From Hypericum androsaemum (Eukaryota > Streptophyta > Magnoliopsida > Malpighiales > Hypericaceae), in assembly GCA_963995505.1 (NCBI GenBank), contig OZ023182.1:16529619-16593618 (forward strand): a stretch of DNA of 64,000 nucleotides, written 5' to 3'. This document shows positions 48,019 through 60,672 of the stretch, in pieces. A model generated the notes under the pieces. It worked only from the letters and a program-made list of their open reading frames with translations, was not told where the DNA came from and ran no database searches. The translations under genes and the position numbers were made by a program. Every line of letters begins with the position of its first letter. The stretch's first letter is position 1.

Positions 48019-50159
48019 TGTCACGACCCGCTCTCAGGTCGGTGACCGGCGCTAGACTCCACGACAAACATCTGCAAATGTGCAATCTAGCAAGCCTCAC
48101 ACAAATTCATCAATACTCACATCATACAAACCTGAGAAAGATACAACACATGCAAAGATGGTACGCAACCATCAACGAAAATCTGAACAATCCATCTCCA
48201 AATGACAAATCCAAAATCGGACATAAACCAGGATCTAACCACTACGGAGCATCTATACAGATGTACAAGGAAGCACAAGTCTGGAGACCTCAAAAGTGTA
48301 GCCCTCGAACGAATAAGATGGCTCGAAATACAGACTCCAGAATCAACGCTACTATGGCACCTTGGAACCTGCGATAGATTAGCAGGGGGTAAGTGTTTGG
48401 GAACACTTAGTAAGAAGATAGAACATAACCTATAAGTTATGTCTGAGATCTACGTGCCACAGAACTCAACCATGTTCGACGTAACTGAACTTGAAATGCA
48501 TGATGACCATATGATGCACAAATTACCGAAAACAAAAATATAAACACACAGACACATAGAGCCATGAACAGGTTTTGAAAGGCCCCTTCCTCTGACTGCC
48601 AAGGGATATCCAAATGGCCAAACAAATCTCCGTCCACACAAACACAAAGCTAGCTTACATATGTAAGCTAGTGATATCCCTAAACTATGAGCTCATAGAC
48701 TAACATCCCCGGTTAGTACGGGAAAGCCTGTTCATTTCTCTCACAAAACACATATCTTATCAAACATATGACCCAACGGTCCAGAATCATATATGCACAA
48801 TCTCATCTCATAACCAACAACATATGCATGAGACGCACATCAATCAAGATCTGAAACATGCATATAACAAACACAACCAACATATCATAGTCTATCCGCT
48901 TACACAACGAAGATCCACCGATCACACTGATTTCTGAATCCAATGCCTTTCACTCAAAGCTTTTGAAATGATTCTCCTTCACCCCCACACCTTGCAAATA
49001 TTCTGTTCACAATCCCAAATCAAAATAACGAGCTTAACCTCTGAATTCCTAAACCAAATCGCTGCCAATACTTCAGAACAACGGATAACGACATAATCAC
49101 AACACATCGTCTAAACAAGCATCAAACATGTCCAAATATCTCAATCTCTTTCAATCCTTACTTTCTTGACAAATATACCACACGTGTATAATCTGTTTAG
49201 AGCCTACTCATGGTCATAAATGTCATCCAACAATCTGTTTTGGCAATCACAACACAAACCAAACACAAGAGAAGCTCAACCACTTCATCTTCAACAATTA
49301 TCACATATAACTCAATTTCAGATCATAACCACTTTAAATAACACTTTACATGACTTCCCCTGTATGTCCTTGATATCTCAGAATCCACATATTCACTGAA
49401 ATTTCCAACCAAACTACTTACCAAGTCTCTATTCTTGACCCCCTTCCATCTGAACACAGCAGGCAAGTCCGAATTTCAACCAAGTCTTGAATAAGATTTC
49501 TTCATCCAAATAAGGCATATGATATACGGTTAGAAAGCTTATAGAGTCCTCTGTAAGCTGTCAAAATTTTATGTCCCAATTCGAAGCCTAAGTATGCTTA
49601 CCGATCACGTTTTCCTGAACAACCTCAGCTGTGTGCTTCTTCAACGATAGTCTGATTCAAAACGAATTTCCCGTCGATTCCCTGATCCAAATTCCACATA
49701 TGATATACCAAAAGAAAGGTATTGAAGTTCTCTACAACTCTCTTCAAAGGTTAAAAGTCTAAATCTGAACGTAAGTAGGCTTACTGCTTGATTCTTTATC
49801 CAGCAGCTTCTTTCTCTTTCCTTCAACTCTCTCTTCTTCTCTTAAATTTTCGTTTTATGACCAAGGAGATAAGTGTTCTGCCTCTTCATAAAAGTCTCTG
49901 AGATATATGAAGAGGTGGGTGAGGTCCAATAGCAATCAACTCACCTCTTCCTTTAATTCTAAGAAGCAAACAAAGAACTTGGGGTCCAATCAGATTCATT
50001 CACAAGCAAGCAGCTCAAATATGGCGGCCTTGCTCTGGTTTTTGTCAAATTGGATTGTCAACTTATTTGTTCCTCAACATCTTGAACACTTACAATCACA
50101 TATCTATGTAACCATCTCGATGCGATGCATTCCGACCAACCATTTTTCCGAATGTCACA
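48019..50159 (-). repeat. gypsy 5' LTR (174-bp deletion)
   Basis: On the plus strand it runs from tgtcacgacccgc to cgaatgtcaca (2141 bp). Relative to the other LTR it lacks 174 bp, between two acatct copies that lie at 42844 and 43018 in the intact LTR. Confidence 0.93.
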
Positions 50160-50164
50160 CATAG

Positions 50165-53100
50165 TACAATCTATGAAGTTCTTGGACAAAAAAATGATTC
50201 ACCAAGGTCGACTTGCAGGATATTAAATCATTTCTTCCACGTCGTAGGTGAGTCACAAAATGCAACTCCATGAGGTCAACGAGCAGTTCTTCCTCCAGGC
50301 GAATAGGCTCCATCTCCACAGTAGGTTCCATCTCCAACCATCGTCGATCCAGCTGCCACACACATTAATCCTGGAGCATTAGTTAGCAGAAGCGGAGAAC
50401 AACCTCCCAAACTGAAGCTTGAGGGGGGCACCGGCCTAAGGATCAGACCAGAAAAATAATAAACGACCATCTCCTAACTCAATATTAATACCAGTGAGGA
50501 AGCATTATTAAGAGCCGAGTCCTCGCCCATAGTGGCCACAATGCCAGCCCAGATATCTCTATTATCCCCAGTGACAAGGATATCTAGATTAGAAGAGCAT
50601 TTAGAAGCATGAATTCCTAAAATAATTGAGGCCCAAAATGAATCTCTATTGGTGAGGAATCTCAAACACCATTTAATCATTATAGAGTTATTCTTGATTG
50701 TCAGGTCCTCCAGTCCCATTCCACCTAATGATTTTGGTTTGATAACGAGTTCCCACCTCACCAAAGTACTTCCGGTCTTCCCCAAGTTACCGGGCCAGAG
50801 AAAATTTCTCAATTTCTAATCAATTTTTTTGCAAACTCCTTTGAGGACCTTGAAAATGAACAGGAAGTAGCTTGGGAGTACTGACAGAACTGCTTTGACC
50901 AAAATTGGCCTCCCTCCTAATGAAAGAAGGCTTCCTTTCTATAAGGCCAGGCGATGATCAATTGCCTCGATCACGAATTTCCAACTTTTGATTCTTTTCA
51001 TGTCTTCCCCAAGTGGCATACCGAGGTAGTTGATGGGAAGATCCGATCTGATGCAACCCCATAATGAAGCAGCTTTATGAAGGATAGGCTCTGGGGCATT
51101 GATACCAATTAGCATAGTCTTTGCAGGGTTAATACAGAGACCAGAAGACATGCAAAAAATAATGATCAAGGATCTCAAATTCTCCAAGCTAGCACTATCT
51201 TGCGAGGAAAAGAGCAAGGTATCATCGAAAAATTGAAGAAGACTAACCTTATGATGCACGTTAGGGATATCAATGCATTGGATCAGATTCAAGTCAGAAG
51301 CTTTATTAATGAGGACTCTGAACCCTTCAGCAGCAATGTTGAAAAGAAAAGGCAACAACGGGTCTCCCTGCCGAAGGCCACGTTGGAGTTTGAATAGCTT
51401 GGAAGGAGAACCATTCACTAGAACGGAGGAGGACGCACTTGAAATGCATGCCATGATCCAGCCTCTCCATTTAGATCCAAGTCCCATTGCCTGCAGAACT
51501 TCGTTAAGGGAATCCCAATAGAGGGAATCAAATGCTTTCTTGAAGTCCAGCTTAATCAATGCCGCACTTCATCCATTGGAATTCAAAAAGCCAATGACTT
51601 CATTTGCCACCAGAACCGTCTCAGAGATTTACCACCCCGCGATAAAAGCAGATTGTCCATGGTCGATGATTTCATCCATAACATTCTTCAACCTTTCCGC
51701 TAGAATCTTGGCAATGATTTTATACAAGCAACCCATCAGGTTAATGGGCATGTAGTTGGATAGACTTAAGGACCCGCTCGACTTCGGGATCAAAGTGATA
51801 AAAGAAGAAGTAGTCAAACTATGAAGTTTGCCTGAGGAAAAGAAGTCAAGAACAAACTCGATCACATCATCACAAATAGTGTCCCACATAGCTCGGAGGA
51901 AGTTAAAATTAAAGTCGTCGGGACCGTGAACCTTGTGTCCAAGACAGCTCCAAACATCATTTTTGATTTTCTCTCTGGAAGGAGTCAATTTTAACAAAGA
52001 ACTCGAGGAAGGGCTCAACTGCAAAAATAACTCAGCTCGAATAGAAGGCCTAGGGCCAGGTTGCTTGAGAAATTATTGCTTAAATTGATCATGAATATGC
52101 TCCTTGATCGCTGCAGGATCAGACAGTAATCTCCTATTAGCTTTCAAGCTCCCAATATGATTCTTCGACCGCCTATATGCCACTGTAGCATGAAAGAATT
52201 TTGAATTTATGTCGCCCTCTTTACCATAGCGTAATTTATATTTTTGTTTGCATATGGAATCCATTTTCATCCTCAAAATCGAAAGCTCATCTTCCCAGGC
52301 ACGTCTCTTGGCAAGGTCCTCAGCAGAAAGAGCAGCACATTCTTCTTTAATATTCAGAATATGGATGTCTTCCTCTACCTCAGTAGTCCTATTATTGACT
52401 CTTTTCTCAACATTCCAGCCCTTGATCTTGGCTTTGAGAAGCCTGAGTTTATAAACAATTCTATGAGGGCTGAACGTAGAGGCATTGAACTCGGCCCACC
52501 AGACTTTAACCAAATCAAGGAATCCGGAAGCGTCCAGCCAGCAATTAAGGAACCTGAAAGGTATCGGACCCCAGTTTATAGAGGAAGATTTGAGAACCAA
52601 TGGATGATGGTCGGACCTCCATTTAGGCAAAGCAATTTGAGTAAGATTTGGAAAGACTTGAAACCACTTCGGAGCAACCAGAAAGTGATCGATTCTGCTA
52701 GCTGATTCACCTTTCCTCCAAGTGAACTTCTGCCTCTCCAGTGGCAAATTGACCAATAAACTTCTATCAATGAAGTCCTTAAAAAGTCGGGTACCTCTAC
52801 TGTTTAACTGGCCTGCATTCTTCCTCTCTCTATGATTACAGATGGGATTAAAGTCCCCTAAAATCATGAAGAGCGCAGAAGGTCTTGAACCTTTGAAGAG
52901 AAAAATTTCCTCCAAACTTCCCGAGGGGATTTCAGAGCGTAAATAGAAATAAGACAGCACTCCAGATCCTGATCAACCAATCTCCCAGAAATAGCCATCC
53001 ATCTAGAAGATTTAAACACACTACAACTCCTCAAAAAATCCATACTACATACATAAATGAGACCCCCCAGACCTTCCTACAGAAAGAATAAAGTCCCATT

Positions 53101-53269
53101 CCAGCCTTTCTCTTCGCCACATACTCTTAATGCAATGCAAAGTAGGATTAATAATTTTAGTCTCCTGTATAGCCAGGAACCCAATATTCGACGACCTGAT
53201 AAGCCTCTGAATAACAGCTTTCTTTTTGGAGGTGCTGGCCCCTCGCACGTTCCAAGAGGCTAGATTCAT
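50165..53269 (-). pseudogene. LINE ORF2: endonuclease and reverse transcriptase, 5' part
   Basis: It starts MNLASWNVRGASTSKKK. The endonuclease shows WNVRG, IQETK, the LGDFNPI motif near 52850 and SDHHPL near 52610. Reverse transcriptase follows with KLDFKKAFDS at about 51555, GLRQGDP and the catalytic FFDDTLLF near 51220, where FADD is usual. The thumb and connection region includes RNFLWPG near 50800. Breaks lie near 52960, 52070, 51600 and 50900. In the family this protein nicks DNA and primes reverse transcription at the nick. The frame ends at VQELHRLYY, next to the gypsy insertion. Confidence 0.88.
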
Positions 53270-53659
53270 TTTGGCACAGAGGCCGCAGCTGACTACAAAC
53301 CCTTTGTCACCTCACGAATGCCATGAATAATAATAGAAATGTCATCCTGCCAATCAAAACTAAATTTGCTGGCAAAATCCCAGGCCATCTCAGCACGTTT
53401 CCTCTGAATCTCCTGATGATCCACCTAGTAAGGAGAGCTATACGTCACCAATTGATTACATGGGGAGCTAATCAGAGAAATATACTCAGAATTTGCCAAC
53501 AATTGGAAGCTCATCTTTCCACGGGTTGTACTGAGGACCAGGGCTTGGGCTTTCATAGTACGCTTCCTTTGGCGGCCTGGGGTTTTAGAGTAGACAGTAG
53601 GGGCCGACAACAGAGTCTTAGATTCAAAAGGCCTAGGAACAACATCAGCTTCTAACCCA

Positions 53660-54993
53660 GCTTCTAGCCCACACTCCTCTTCTTAGGCTGGGCACCCAGA
53701 CCCATCAATAATCCTCTCCACTGGAGAGAGAGAAGGTTCAATAAACTTGGCAGTAGAGAGATCGGGCCCTCGTGGAGACCTACATGAGGTAGATGAACCA
53801 CCCTTATCTCTATCGAATGTCGAAAAGTGCCCCAGAATATAGATCTGTAGAGTTGTTGGGACATTCTCGCCTCAAAAGCTGCTCTCAGCAACCTCAGAAG
53901 CATCGATACTACCCGAAGCCATCATTACCCTAGGAGGCAGAGGGCGTCCCTTAGAACCTGCCTTGATGGGACTCGAGGATGAGGCCTCTCCACTAGGACA
54001 CTGCTCCTCCCTGTAGAGAGTCCCATCTAGAACAATTATACTGTTCACCTTCTCCTCCATCTTCATTTGAATTTCCAAGAAAGAAACAATGAAATTTTTC
54101 CAAGTAGCTTTCACTACGGAGCGGTGACAGATGATGTCCATTCGATTAGTTACAATAAACACCAAAGCCTCATCTAGTCTGGGCACCTCCCCCGAATGCT
54201 CGTGCAAGCCACTCAAAGAAGGAGTTAGACCAGACATGAGGAGGAACCCCCCGAATTTTAAGCCAAGTGCATCTTTTGTCTGGAACAAAATTTAGAGACC
54301 AAGGCATTAGTTTTTTGAAATAAGGTTTGTGTTCAGAAATTCAAATCTCCATCTCCGCCTTATCCTTAAAAATGATGAGCACCGAGTCTCCTCCAAGGCT
54401 TCTAATTTGAACGCCGATGAGAGCATGGCTTTCCAGATCCCGTTTGATGTTACACAGTTGCTTCACGTCGTAAATGACAGCAACCAAGCTGCACTCAAGC
54501 CACAGAGGTATTGAGACAACCGGTGAGAACTCCCTATCCTCCATCTCAGAATTACCGGTGAGAGCCATCGGAGGCCCGATGTTCTTCAGCGAGTCTAAGA
54601 AAGAGACGTCCTTCTTCACCAAGTAGCCAATTTTGCAATAATTCTCTTATGAATTACAACCATCACCTTCTTCCCCACCTCCCTAGAGAATTTTGCCAAA
54701 GACACAAAAAGTTTATTGCCCCCAATTTGATACCCCGACAAAGAGTCAAAGATTTTTTGAGGATCAACCTTAGATTTCACCCTAACAAACCCAAATCTTG
54801 AGTTCCTTCTGGAAAGCTTCGCCAGAACAAAATAATCCATCACCTTGGTGTACTTTGAGAAGAGATGTCTGAGATCTTCCCCTCTCCACTGGCGAGGGAT
54901 ATTGTCCACATACAAAGTTAAAGTCTCCGGACCAGCGATGCCCTTCCCCTTGTCCATTTTCCCCCTGGCGGTGCCGCTGGCCCTTCCAGCCAT
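53660..54993 (-). pseudogene. LINE ORF1 remnant with RRM and DUF4283-like region
   Basis: ATG at 54993 (MAGRASGTARGKMDKGK). An RRM follows with TLYVDNIP and SRFGFVRV as RNP2 and RNP1. Plant L1 elements of this type use an RRM-bearing ORF1 as an RNA chaperone. A frame change near 54620 leads into LESHALIGVQIRSLGGDSVL and then, past a TGA near 54340, CTWLKIRGVPPHVW, the pattern of DUF4283 proteins. Further stops follow. Confidence 0.8.
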
Positions 54994-55091
54994 GGAAGGA
55001 AGGAGGGACACCGCCAACAGCAGTAGTCGAAGACCTAACCCGAGAGAGAGATTTTAGAGAGAGAATTTTAGAGAGAGTTTTATGTTGGTCC

Positions 55092-55316
55092 TCCTCTTTT
55101 CTGATCTGCACTTCAATTATATATTCTAAGTCATATAAAAATTCAAACCATATATTGATGCCTACATTCGTTGTGTACATAAACTTTACGGATCTAATTA
55201 TATGTCCCATCGTTGATGGTTCATGGCTCTTTATCGCAGATTCAACGTCATTTCTACGCCAGATAAGAAGATTGGTGGTGTTAGAAGTTATAATCATCAT
55301 TGTTCAAAACATGGGC
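55092..55316 (+). repeat. dispersed repeat copy 2 (uninterrupted)
   Basis: It aligns with 37286-37463 plus 39784-39842 in the same orientation, so two copies flank the LINE/gypsy block. The unit has no recognised coding capacity. Confidence 0.65.
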
Positions 55317-55356
55317 CAATTGATCAGATGCGTTAAAATGGGCACGGGATCAACCC

Positions 55357-55480
55357 GCTCTGATACCATGTTAGAATCTCTATATCCAACCCAAAACCTT
55401 AAGGCAATGGAGGTGGATTTTTCACACTTATAAACATGCGTCCCACTCTTCTACTAAGCGATGTAGGATTCTCGGCAGAT
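55357..55480 (-). mobile_element. LTR end and primer-binding site of another retroelement (minus strand)
   Basis: The minus strand reads attctaaca, the end of an LTR, directly followed by tggtatcagagc (55368-55357), the 12-base plant initiator-tRNA complement. The LTR thus begins at 55369 on the plus strand with tgttagaatc. It keeps features seen in plant TRIM-like elements (ccttaaggcaatg, cttataaaca). Its far end and partner LTR were not found. Confidence 0.6.
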
Positions 55481-58421
55481 CGGTAATGTGTAGGAAATAC
55501 CGTATTGGCTAAATGAGATATAGGGAATCTATCTTACAGCGGGCGAACACCCAAAGGCTTGATTTTTTCGGTCAATTTAATTTAGGAAGGCCTAAATTGA
55601 GATTTTAGACGGCGTTGAACTTTGTTCCTCTTTCAAGAATAGTTTTTTTATTTTTGCAAGGGTAATAATTAATCCACCGACCTCCGAAAGATGAAGTAAG
55701 AACTGTTGCCATCCTAAGAAAGATTATTGAGACCTGGACAAAATATCACATAAGAGAGATATATATATTTTTTGTTCGAAATTATTAAAATTAAATTTTT
55801 AGTTAACGAATACATAAATATCTATATTCGATTCACCTAAAATCTCGGTTTATAGTATTATTCAAATAATATAAAATTTGTCAAACAAGCACGTCTAAGA
55901 CAAACTAATATCTTAAAATATTAAATAAATTCTTAAAATATATATATCAAAAAAATATCATTTTTGTGTGAAAGTTGGGACAAAAAATTTACACTAATAT
56001 TTTATGAAAAATGGTAGTTATTACTATCAAGAGGTTCTTAAATTTTAACAGTGATCTAGGATCAATTTTTTTTAATCTATTTATAAAAGATCACTTTTTA
56101 TAGAGTTTTATGATTGCAACTTTGTGAACCTCCAGATTTATTGCCTCGAACTATGGACCCACATGTATTTTACTCTATTTATGAATAAGTATATGTATTT
56201 TTGAGTATTGCTATTGTGGCGAATTGGAACTAATGCCAATAAAAAGCACAACCGGATCAAAATAATTTAATTTGTGGAACAATAAACAAAATATGGCAAA
56301 AAAAGGAGATTGCTAGCACAATTAATGAAAATTTTGGGAACATTTATAAATTTGTGTAGCAATTACAAATAATAACAGTTTTTTTTAAATGTCACAGATC
56401 TAAGGGTCGGTAGCCGGTTAAAATTTTTTTGGTGAAAGAATTTAAAAATGGCGGTAGGTGATGAGTGTGAAAATACTCGATCATCTGCGTATATTTTAGT
56501 GTTGGTTTTTCATTGTTTCTAGTATTTTTGTTTGTTATGTATTGATGTAGTGTCATATATCGTGCTTCAAATATTTTAGTGTAGTTCTTGTGATTTTCAT
56601 TACGTTTCTTCGTGTTTATTGCTAGGAGACTTTGTGGAGATGTGAGGAGGATATTGGTGCACCTTGGAGCGTGTTAAAGGCTATTGGATCAGCCGGGAAG
56701 AATGGCGCCAGATCGGGACCTCGAAGACATTGGGTGAGACAGACCTCGAGTGACTCAAATGAAGATAACTTTCGCATACTGAGTCCGATGGAGACGAGTG
56801 AGACTTTTCTGGAAAGAAGACATATGTGGCTACAACTTTATCTCTAATGGTCTTTTTCAAATTCGGAGTCCAAGAGGGTAACAAATGCGTCTAAAATCTA
56901 GCTTCAAATCTGAGAACTTGCCTAGCCGAAATGTGCCGAAATTCATGAACCATTTTGGGCCCATTTCGGCCTTGTCCATGGCTGGAACTTTAGGAGTTGA
57001 TTAGTTAGTTTTGACTTTGGAAAAGTTGTATAAATAGCCATTGGCTTTTCTTGCAAGCCAACTTAGATATTTTTCCAACAATCACTCACCAACTTCTCTC
57101 TCTCTCCTTTGGAAGAAAACTTGGCTCACCGTTGTTAAAGCTTGTAGAGAACTTGAAGGAGAACTTTTGGAAGCTTTGAAGATCATCTTGAGCTTTCTCT
57201 AACCCTCTCTTTTATGTTCATGCCTTACTTGCTTTATTTAATGGATGTGTTTAGTTGTGTAGTTGATATGTGTGAGTAGTTGATTAGTGGGTTTGGTGCC
57301 TTGATGGCATCTACTTAGCCTATGGTTTAGTGGAGTTAAAATGCTAGGTTTGTGAACTAGTTAGTGAGCTTAATGTACGATTAGTTCAACTAAGCTTAAT
57401 TAATGATCGATTTAGACTAATTAATGACAGGAGCGTTGTTTAGTCGCTTTAGAAACACCCAGACCATAACACGAACTTAATAAACCCATAGGCCATTTGG
57501 TTATCTAGGTGTCATTGGTACCAAACCCACTCTTTCCTTTATTGTCAAAATCATATTTTAGTTTAGTCGTTGTAGTAACTAACTAGTGTGTGGAATTGAC
57601 AAACTTATTACTTGTAGTCCTAAACTAGTGGTCAAGTCGTATTTATGACCTAGAACTTAGTCATTGTGGAACGATAATCTCTTATTTACTCTTTATTGCA
57701 AGAGGGGTGAAAATCCTTCCTTTCAGTTGGCGGTAGCAATGTTTTTGTTCCCGGTTAGTTAGATCGATGCGTGACATTTTAGCAAGAAAAGGAAATATTT
57801 AAAGCTGTATTTAAACACTTGAGCTTGCAATTTATATTTTCGTTCTGGCTTTTCATGATAAAACATATATTTTTTTGAAACGGAAATTTTTTTCTTATAA
57901 GTTATAATATGTATATGTTACATAATATACGTGCAAAAATATATTGTAGATTGGGTACGAGGTTGCGGCCGCTAATTTCACAGAAACCCTATAACAATAA
58001 AATCTAGTGAGAAAAAAAATTATTGTAGGGAAAGATTAAGAGTACAATAAGTATTGAAATTGGTAATGTGAAAAAAAAACCTGTGTTTTTAATTTAATTA
58101 ATAAGCGTTGAGTTCGAACCTTTAAGAATGTAACAATGTTAATATTTGTTAGAAAAGTTTTATCACTTTTAAAAATTATATCAAATTTAAATCTGAATTA
58201 GTAGGTAATTGAATATCCAGATATTATTGTGTCGACATAAAACATATACCGAGATAGTTACTGTATATGTTCATTGTTTTAACATATATTATCTAATTTT
58301 TTTTTAGGAAAGCATATATAATCTAATATTACAGCATGTGGTGTGTATAGTGGAACTTGTCTCCGTTCTTTGTTTTATAATTTAGTATTCCAAAACCAGA
58401 AAGCAGAAATCTGTCATTTTG
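55481..58421. other. repeat-poor intergenic sequence with a possible old LTR-like block
   Basis: No gene. 56450-57770 has LTR-like features (TATA-like tataaatag near 57028, followed by a CT-rich leader tctctctctc), but no clear ends or duplication. The rest is AT-rich. Confidence 0.4.
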
Positions 58422-58435
58422 TGTCGTCTATAAAC

Positions 58436-58761
58436 ATTTTTTTTGGAGCAGATTTAGTCCTGGAAGACCAAATTCAACTAGGATCGTCCTGGACGATCCA
58501 AAGTTATGATTCAATGGTCTACTCAGTTATGATTTAATAGTCTACCTAGTTATGTTTCAATGGTCCATTTTATCACGTTCTGGATAAATCGGGACCGTCC
58601 CAGTTACCCAGTTACGATTCAATGGTTGTAGACTTTTTTTATTTTGCTCCCCGTGTTTCCGCATTTTTGCAAAAAAGTTTCCGCGTGTCCTTCAATAAAA
58701 ATCCTCCAGCACTGTACTGGAGTAGGTCTCTGAGACTAAATCCGATCCTTTTTTTTAGGGA
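58436..58761. mobile_element. second copy of the hairpin-bearing inverted-repeat element
   Basis: Opposite orientation to 34671-35053, with the same order of modules: end motif gatttagtcctggaagacc, subterminal palindrome ggatcgtcctggacgatcc (58481-58499), a few attgaatcataact-type units in reverse, then the cgtgtttccgcatttttgca block. A 14-bp direct repeat tgtcgtctataaac flanks it (58422-58435 and 58762-58775). T-runs lie just inside both copies. Confidence 0.7.
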
Positions 58762-58775
58762 TGTCGTCTATAAAC

Positions 58776-60126
58776 TTATAATACTTTTTTTGGTGAGATT
58801 TAAATTGTTTTCACAATTTCGGATCTTAGATGGTTATGGGATTCGATCCTCCCACCTCATGTTTAAGAACTGATACCGTATCCATCAGACTATACATGAG
58901 TTGGTAAACTTATAATACTTTATCTACATCGTACGGGGTGCTTTCAAAATATTAATAGAGATATTTGGTCTTTCGTTGTGGAGGTTATATACTATATATT
59001 AAATAAATAGCCCTAGCCGCCCAGCGGTCAACGTCGGAAGTCTATGGCTCGGACGGCATAAAACGACACACAAAAGTATACATAAATTAAATTAAATGTA
59101 TCTGACTAGATCTTATGATGGCTTCGAAATTATAATTTAAAATGGAGGATTTTTGATTGACCTTTCCCTATGATCCCTATCGCATCTAGCTAGCCAATTG
59201 AGTTAGATTCTCTCTTTTGGTTGAATAGTTTTTTTAGGGGTAAAAACAACATATATTATGTCAGAATAATCGAAATTTGGATAGCAAAAGGGGTACACAG
59301 ATAATAGAACAAGACATAAGCGAAAAAAATAGAGAGGGTACATAGTGCAGAGGAACCGCAAAGGCGACATGACCACAAGAACTGAACGCATCTCCAAAGA
59401 GGAGAGTCAAAACAAACCAATGTTGGCCAAAGAGATAGCTAACAGACACAAAGTTACATCAGAAATGCAACGATGCGCAAACGCCTCCGAAGAGACCTTC
59501 GTTATACCCCAGGCATACCCGAAGAGAGGCTGGCCGAAACTAACCAAGATCGAATATGCCACGAGCCCATAATAGATCAGCACTAGTACCCGGATAAATC
59601 ATAAAGCTAAATTGAAAAAATAGAGACTTATAACGAAATAAGCATAAATAAGATCATAAAAAAAGACAGGAAATCGGGGGGGTTGGCCTACAGTGACCAC
59701 CCCCACCGGAGCTAGAGCGAGGCTTGCATTGGACCGCTGTAGGATGAGGCCAGAGCTCAAGCCACTAGATTTGATCTCAGTCAACGAGTCGGCGAGACAG
59801 CGATCGGACGGCAGTACAGAGACGTGTTGTTGGGCGAGCACGAGGGAGACCGGATCTGGACGAGTAAGCTCCGGAACAAGAGGGCGGGACAGCGACGGGT
59901 TGTTGGTCGAATAGTTAGCTAGCCACCCTTTTTCTTGTTGACCGGAGATTATTTTTTTATACAATTATGTAGTTAGAATCAGGTCTGGTGGGATAGAATA
60001 ATTCTCTACCCTTAAAAAAATAATTGTCTAAATAATATTTTTTATATTTGTATGACTTGAATTACGATTTTCTCAAATGAATCAAAATTTTTTATCACTC
60101 GATCAATTCTGACGAATATTATTTAG
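58776..60126. other. intergenic sequence, unidentified GC-rich block at 59640-59945
   Basis: No gene recognised. 59640-59945 is GC-richer with open frames on both strands and may be part of an old transposon, but no domain is visible. Confidence 0.4.
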
Positions 60127-60180
60127 CACTACAAGAATTTCCATGTTTACCGACGTTCCGAAAATAAAACGTCGGAAGCA
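60127..60180. mobile_element. single CACTA (EnSpm) terminus
   Basis: cactacaagaat at 60127 is the conserved CACTA terminal motif. A typical subterminal inverted pair follows inward (cgacgttccg and aaaacgtcgg, 60151-60175). No matching end (ttcttgtagtg) was found in the window, so the element's extent is unknown. Confidence 0.6.
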
Positions 60181-60519
60181 AGACAAGTACGATATCCACA
60201 GTTGTGACTGAGCACTAGGTTTGAACCGAAATGTCTTGGATCCAGATAATTTAAAAAGCCGAGCCGAGAGGAGAAAATTGATGAGCGAATCTAGACCACG
60301 TAAAATGAAATAGCTCCAATCATAAAAAAATTATAATAAGAAATAGATCCAAATCTAAAAAACAGAACAACATAGTTAGTTCGGTTCGGTTCATAATTGA
60401 ATAAACCAAATGAATGGAGTAAATAGAAGTAGTTACTGATGAGAAGCAAAATTGCTAATTTTCATGACAGTTGTATAGAAATAAGGTCATTTTTTGAAGA
60501 AGCGCAGACACGAAGACTG

Positions 60520-60672
60520 TAATCAATTAGGCGATTTTCCAAGCACATGAATGGCTGATTTGATTGGACTTAATAATCTTTTTGTGAGATAGCTGTGGGG
60601 AGCAATCAATCAGGCGATCTTTCAAGCGCACGAATGACTGATTTGGTTGGACTCAATTAGGGATCTATGTAA
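60520..60672. repeat. two-copy diverged repeat
   Basis: Around 60523 and 60607 the pattern tcaattaggcgat is followed by caagc, gaatggctgatttg and attggact, with variants in the second copy. Confidence 0.6.

Larger units (their letters stand above)
40784..50159 (-). mobile_element. Ty3/gypsy retrotransposon (chromovirus, Tekay/Del-like), full-length
   Basis: The LTRs are 48019-50159 (5' for the element) and 40784-43101 (3'). They are flanked by the direct repeat catag (40779-40783 and 50160-50164). On the minus strand a primer-binding site ttggtatcaaagc (near 48004-48016, initiator Met tRNA type) adjoins the 5' LTR. A G-rich polypurine tract lies at 43102-43120 (minus strand aaggggggga). Gag, protease, RT, RNase H, integrase and a chromodomain-like tail are all present but interrupted. 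The two LTRs are very similar by eye, so the insertion is probably young. The lineage call rests on LTR length and protein pattern. Confidence 0.95.
40092..55090 (-). mobile_element. LINE (L1-like) retrotransposon, split by a gypsy element
   Basis: In minus-strand order: an ORF1 with an RRM and a DUF4283-like part (about 55017-53660), then ORF2 with endonuclease, reverse transcriptase and a zf-RVT end. ORF2 is interrupted at 50160 by the gypsy element and resumes at 40783, where the frame continues without loss across the joined halves. A short A-tract on the minus strand near 40092-40100 may be the 3' end. Its target duplication was not found. Multiple stops and frameshifts make it inactive. 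Element length without the insertion is about 5.6 kb. Confidence 0.85.

Noticed and set aside
56450..57770. complete solo LTR
   Set aside because: A TATA-like box and CT-rich leader are present, but no TG...CA ends with a matching duplication could be placed.
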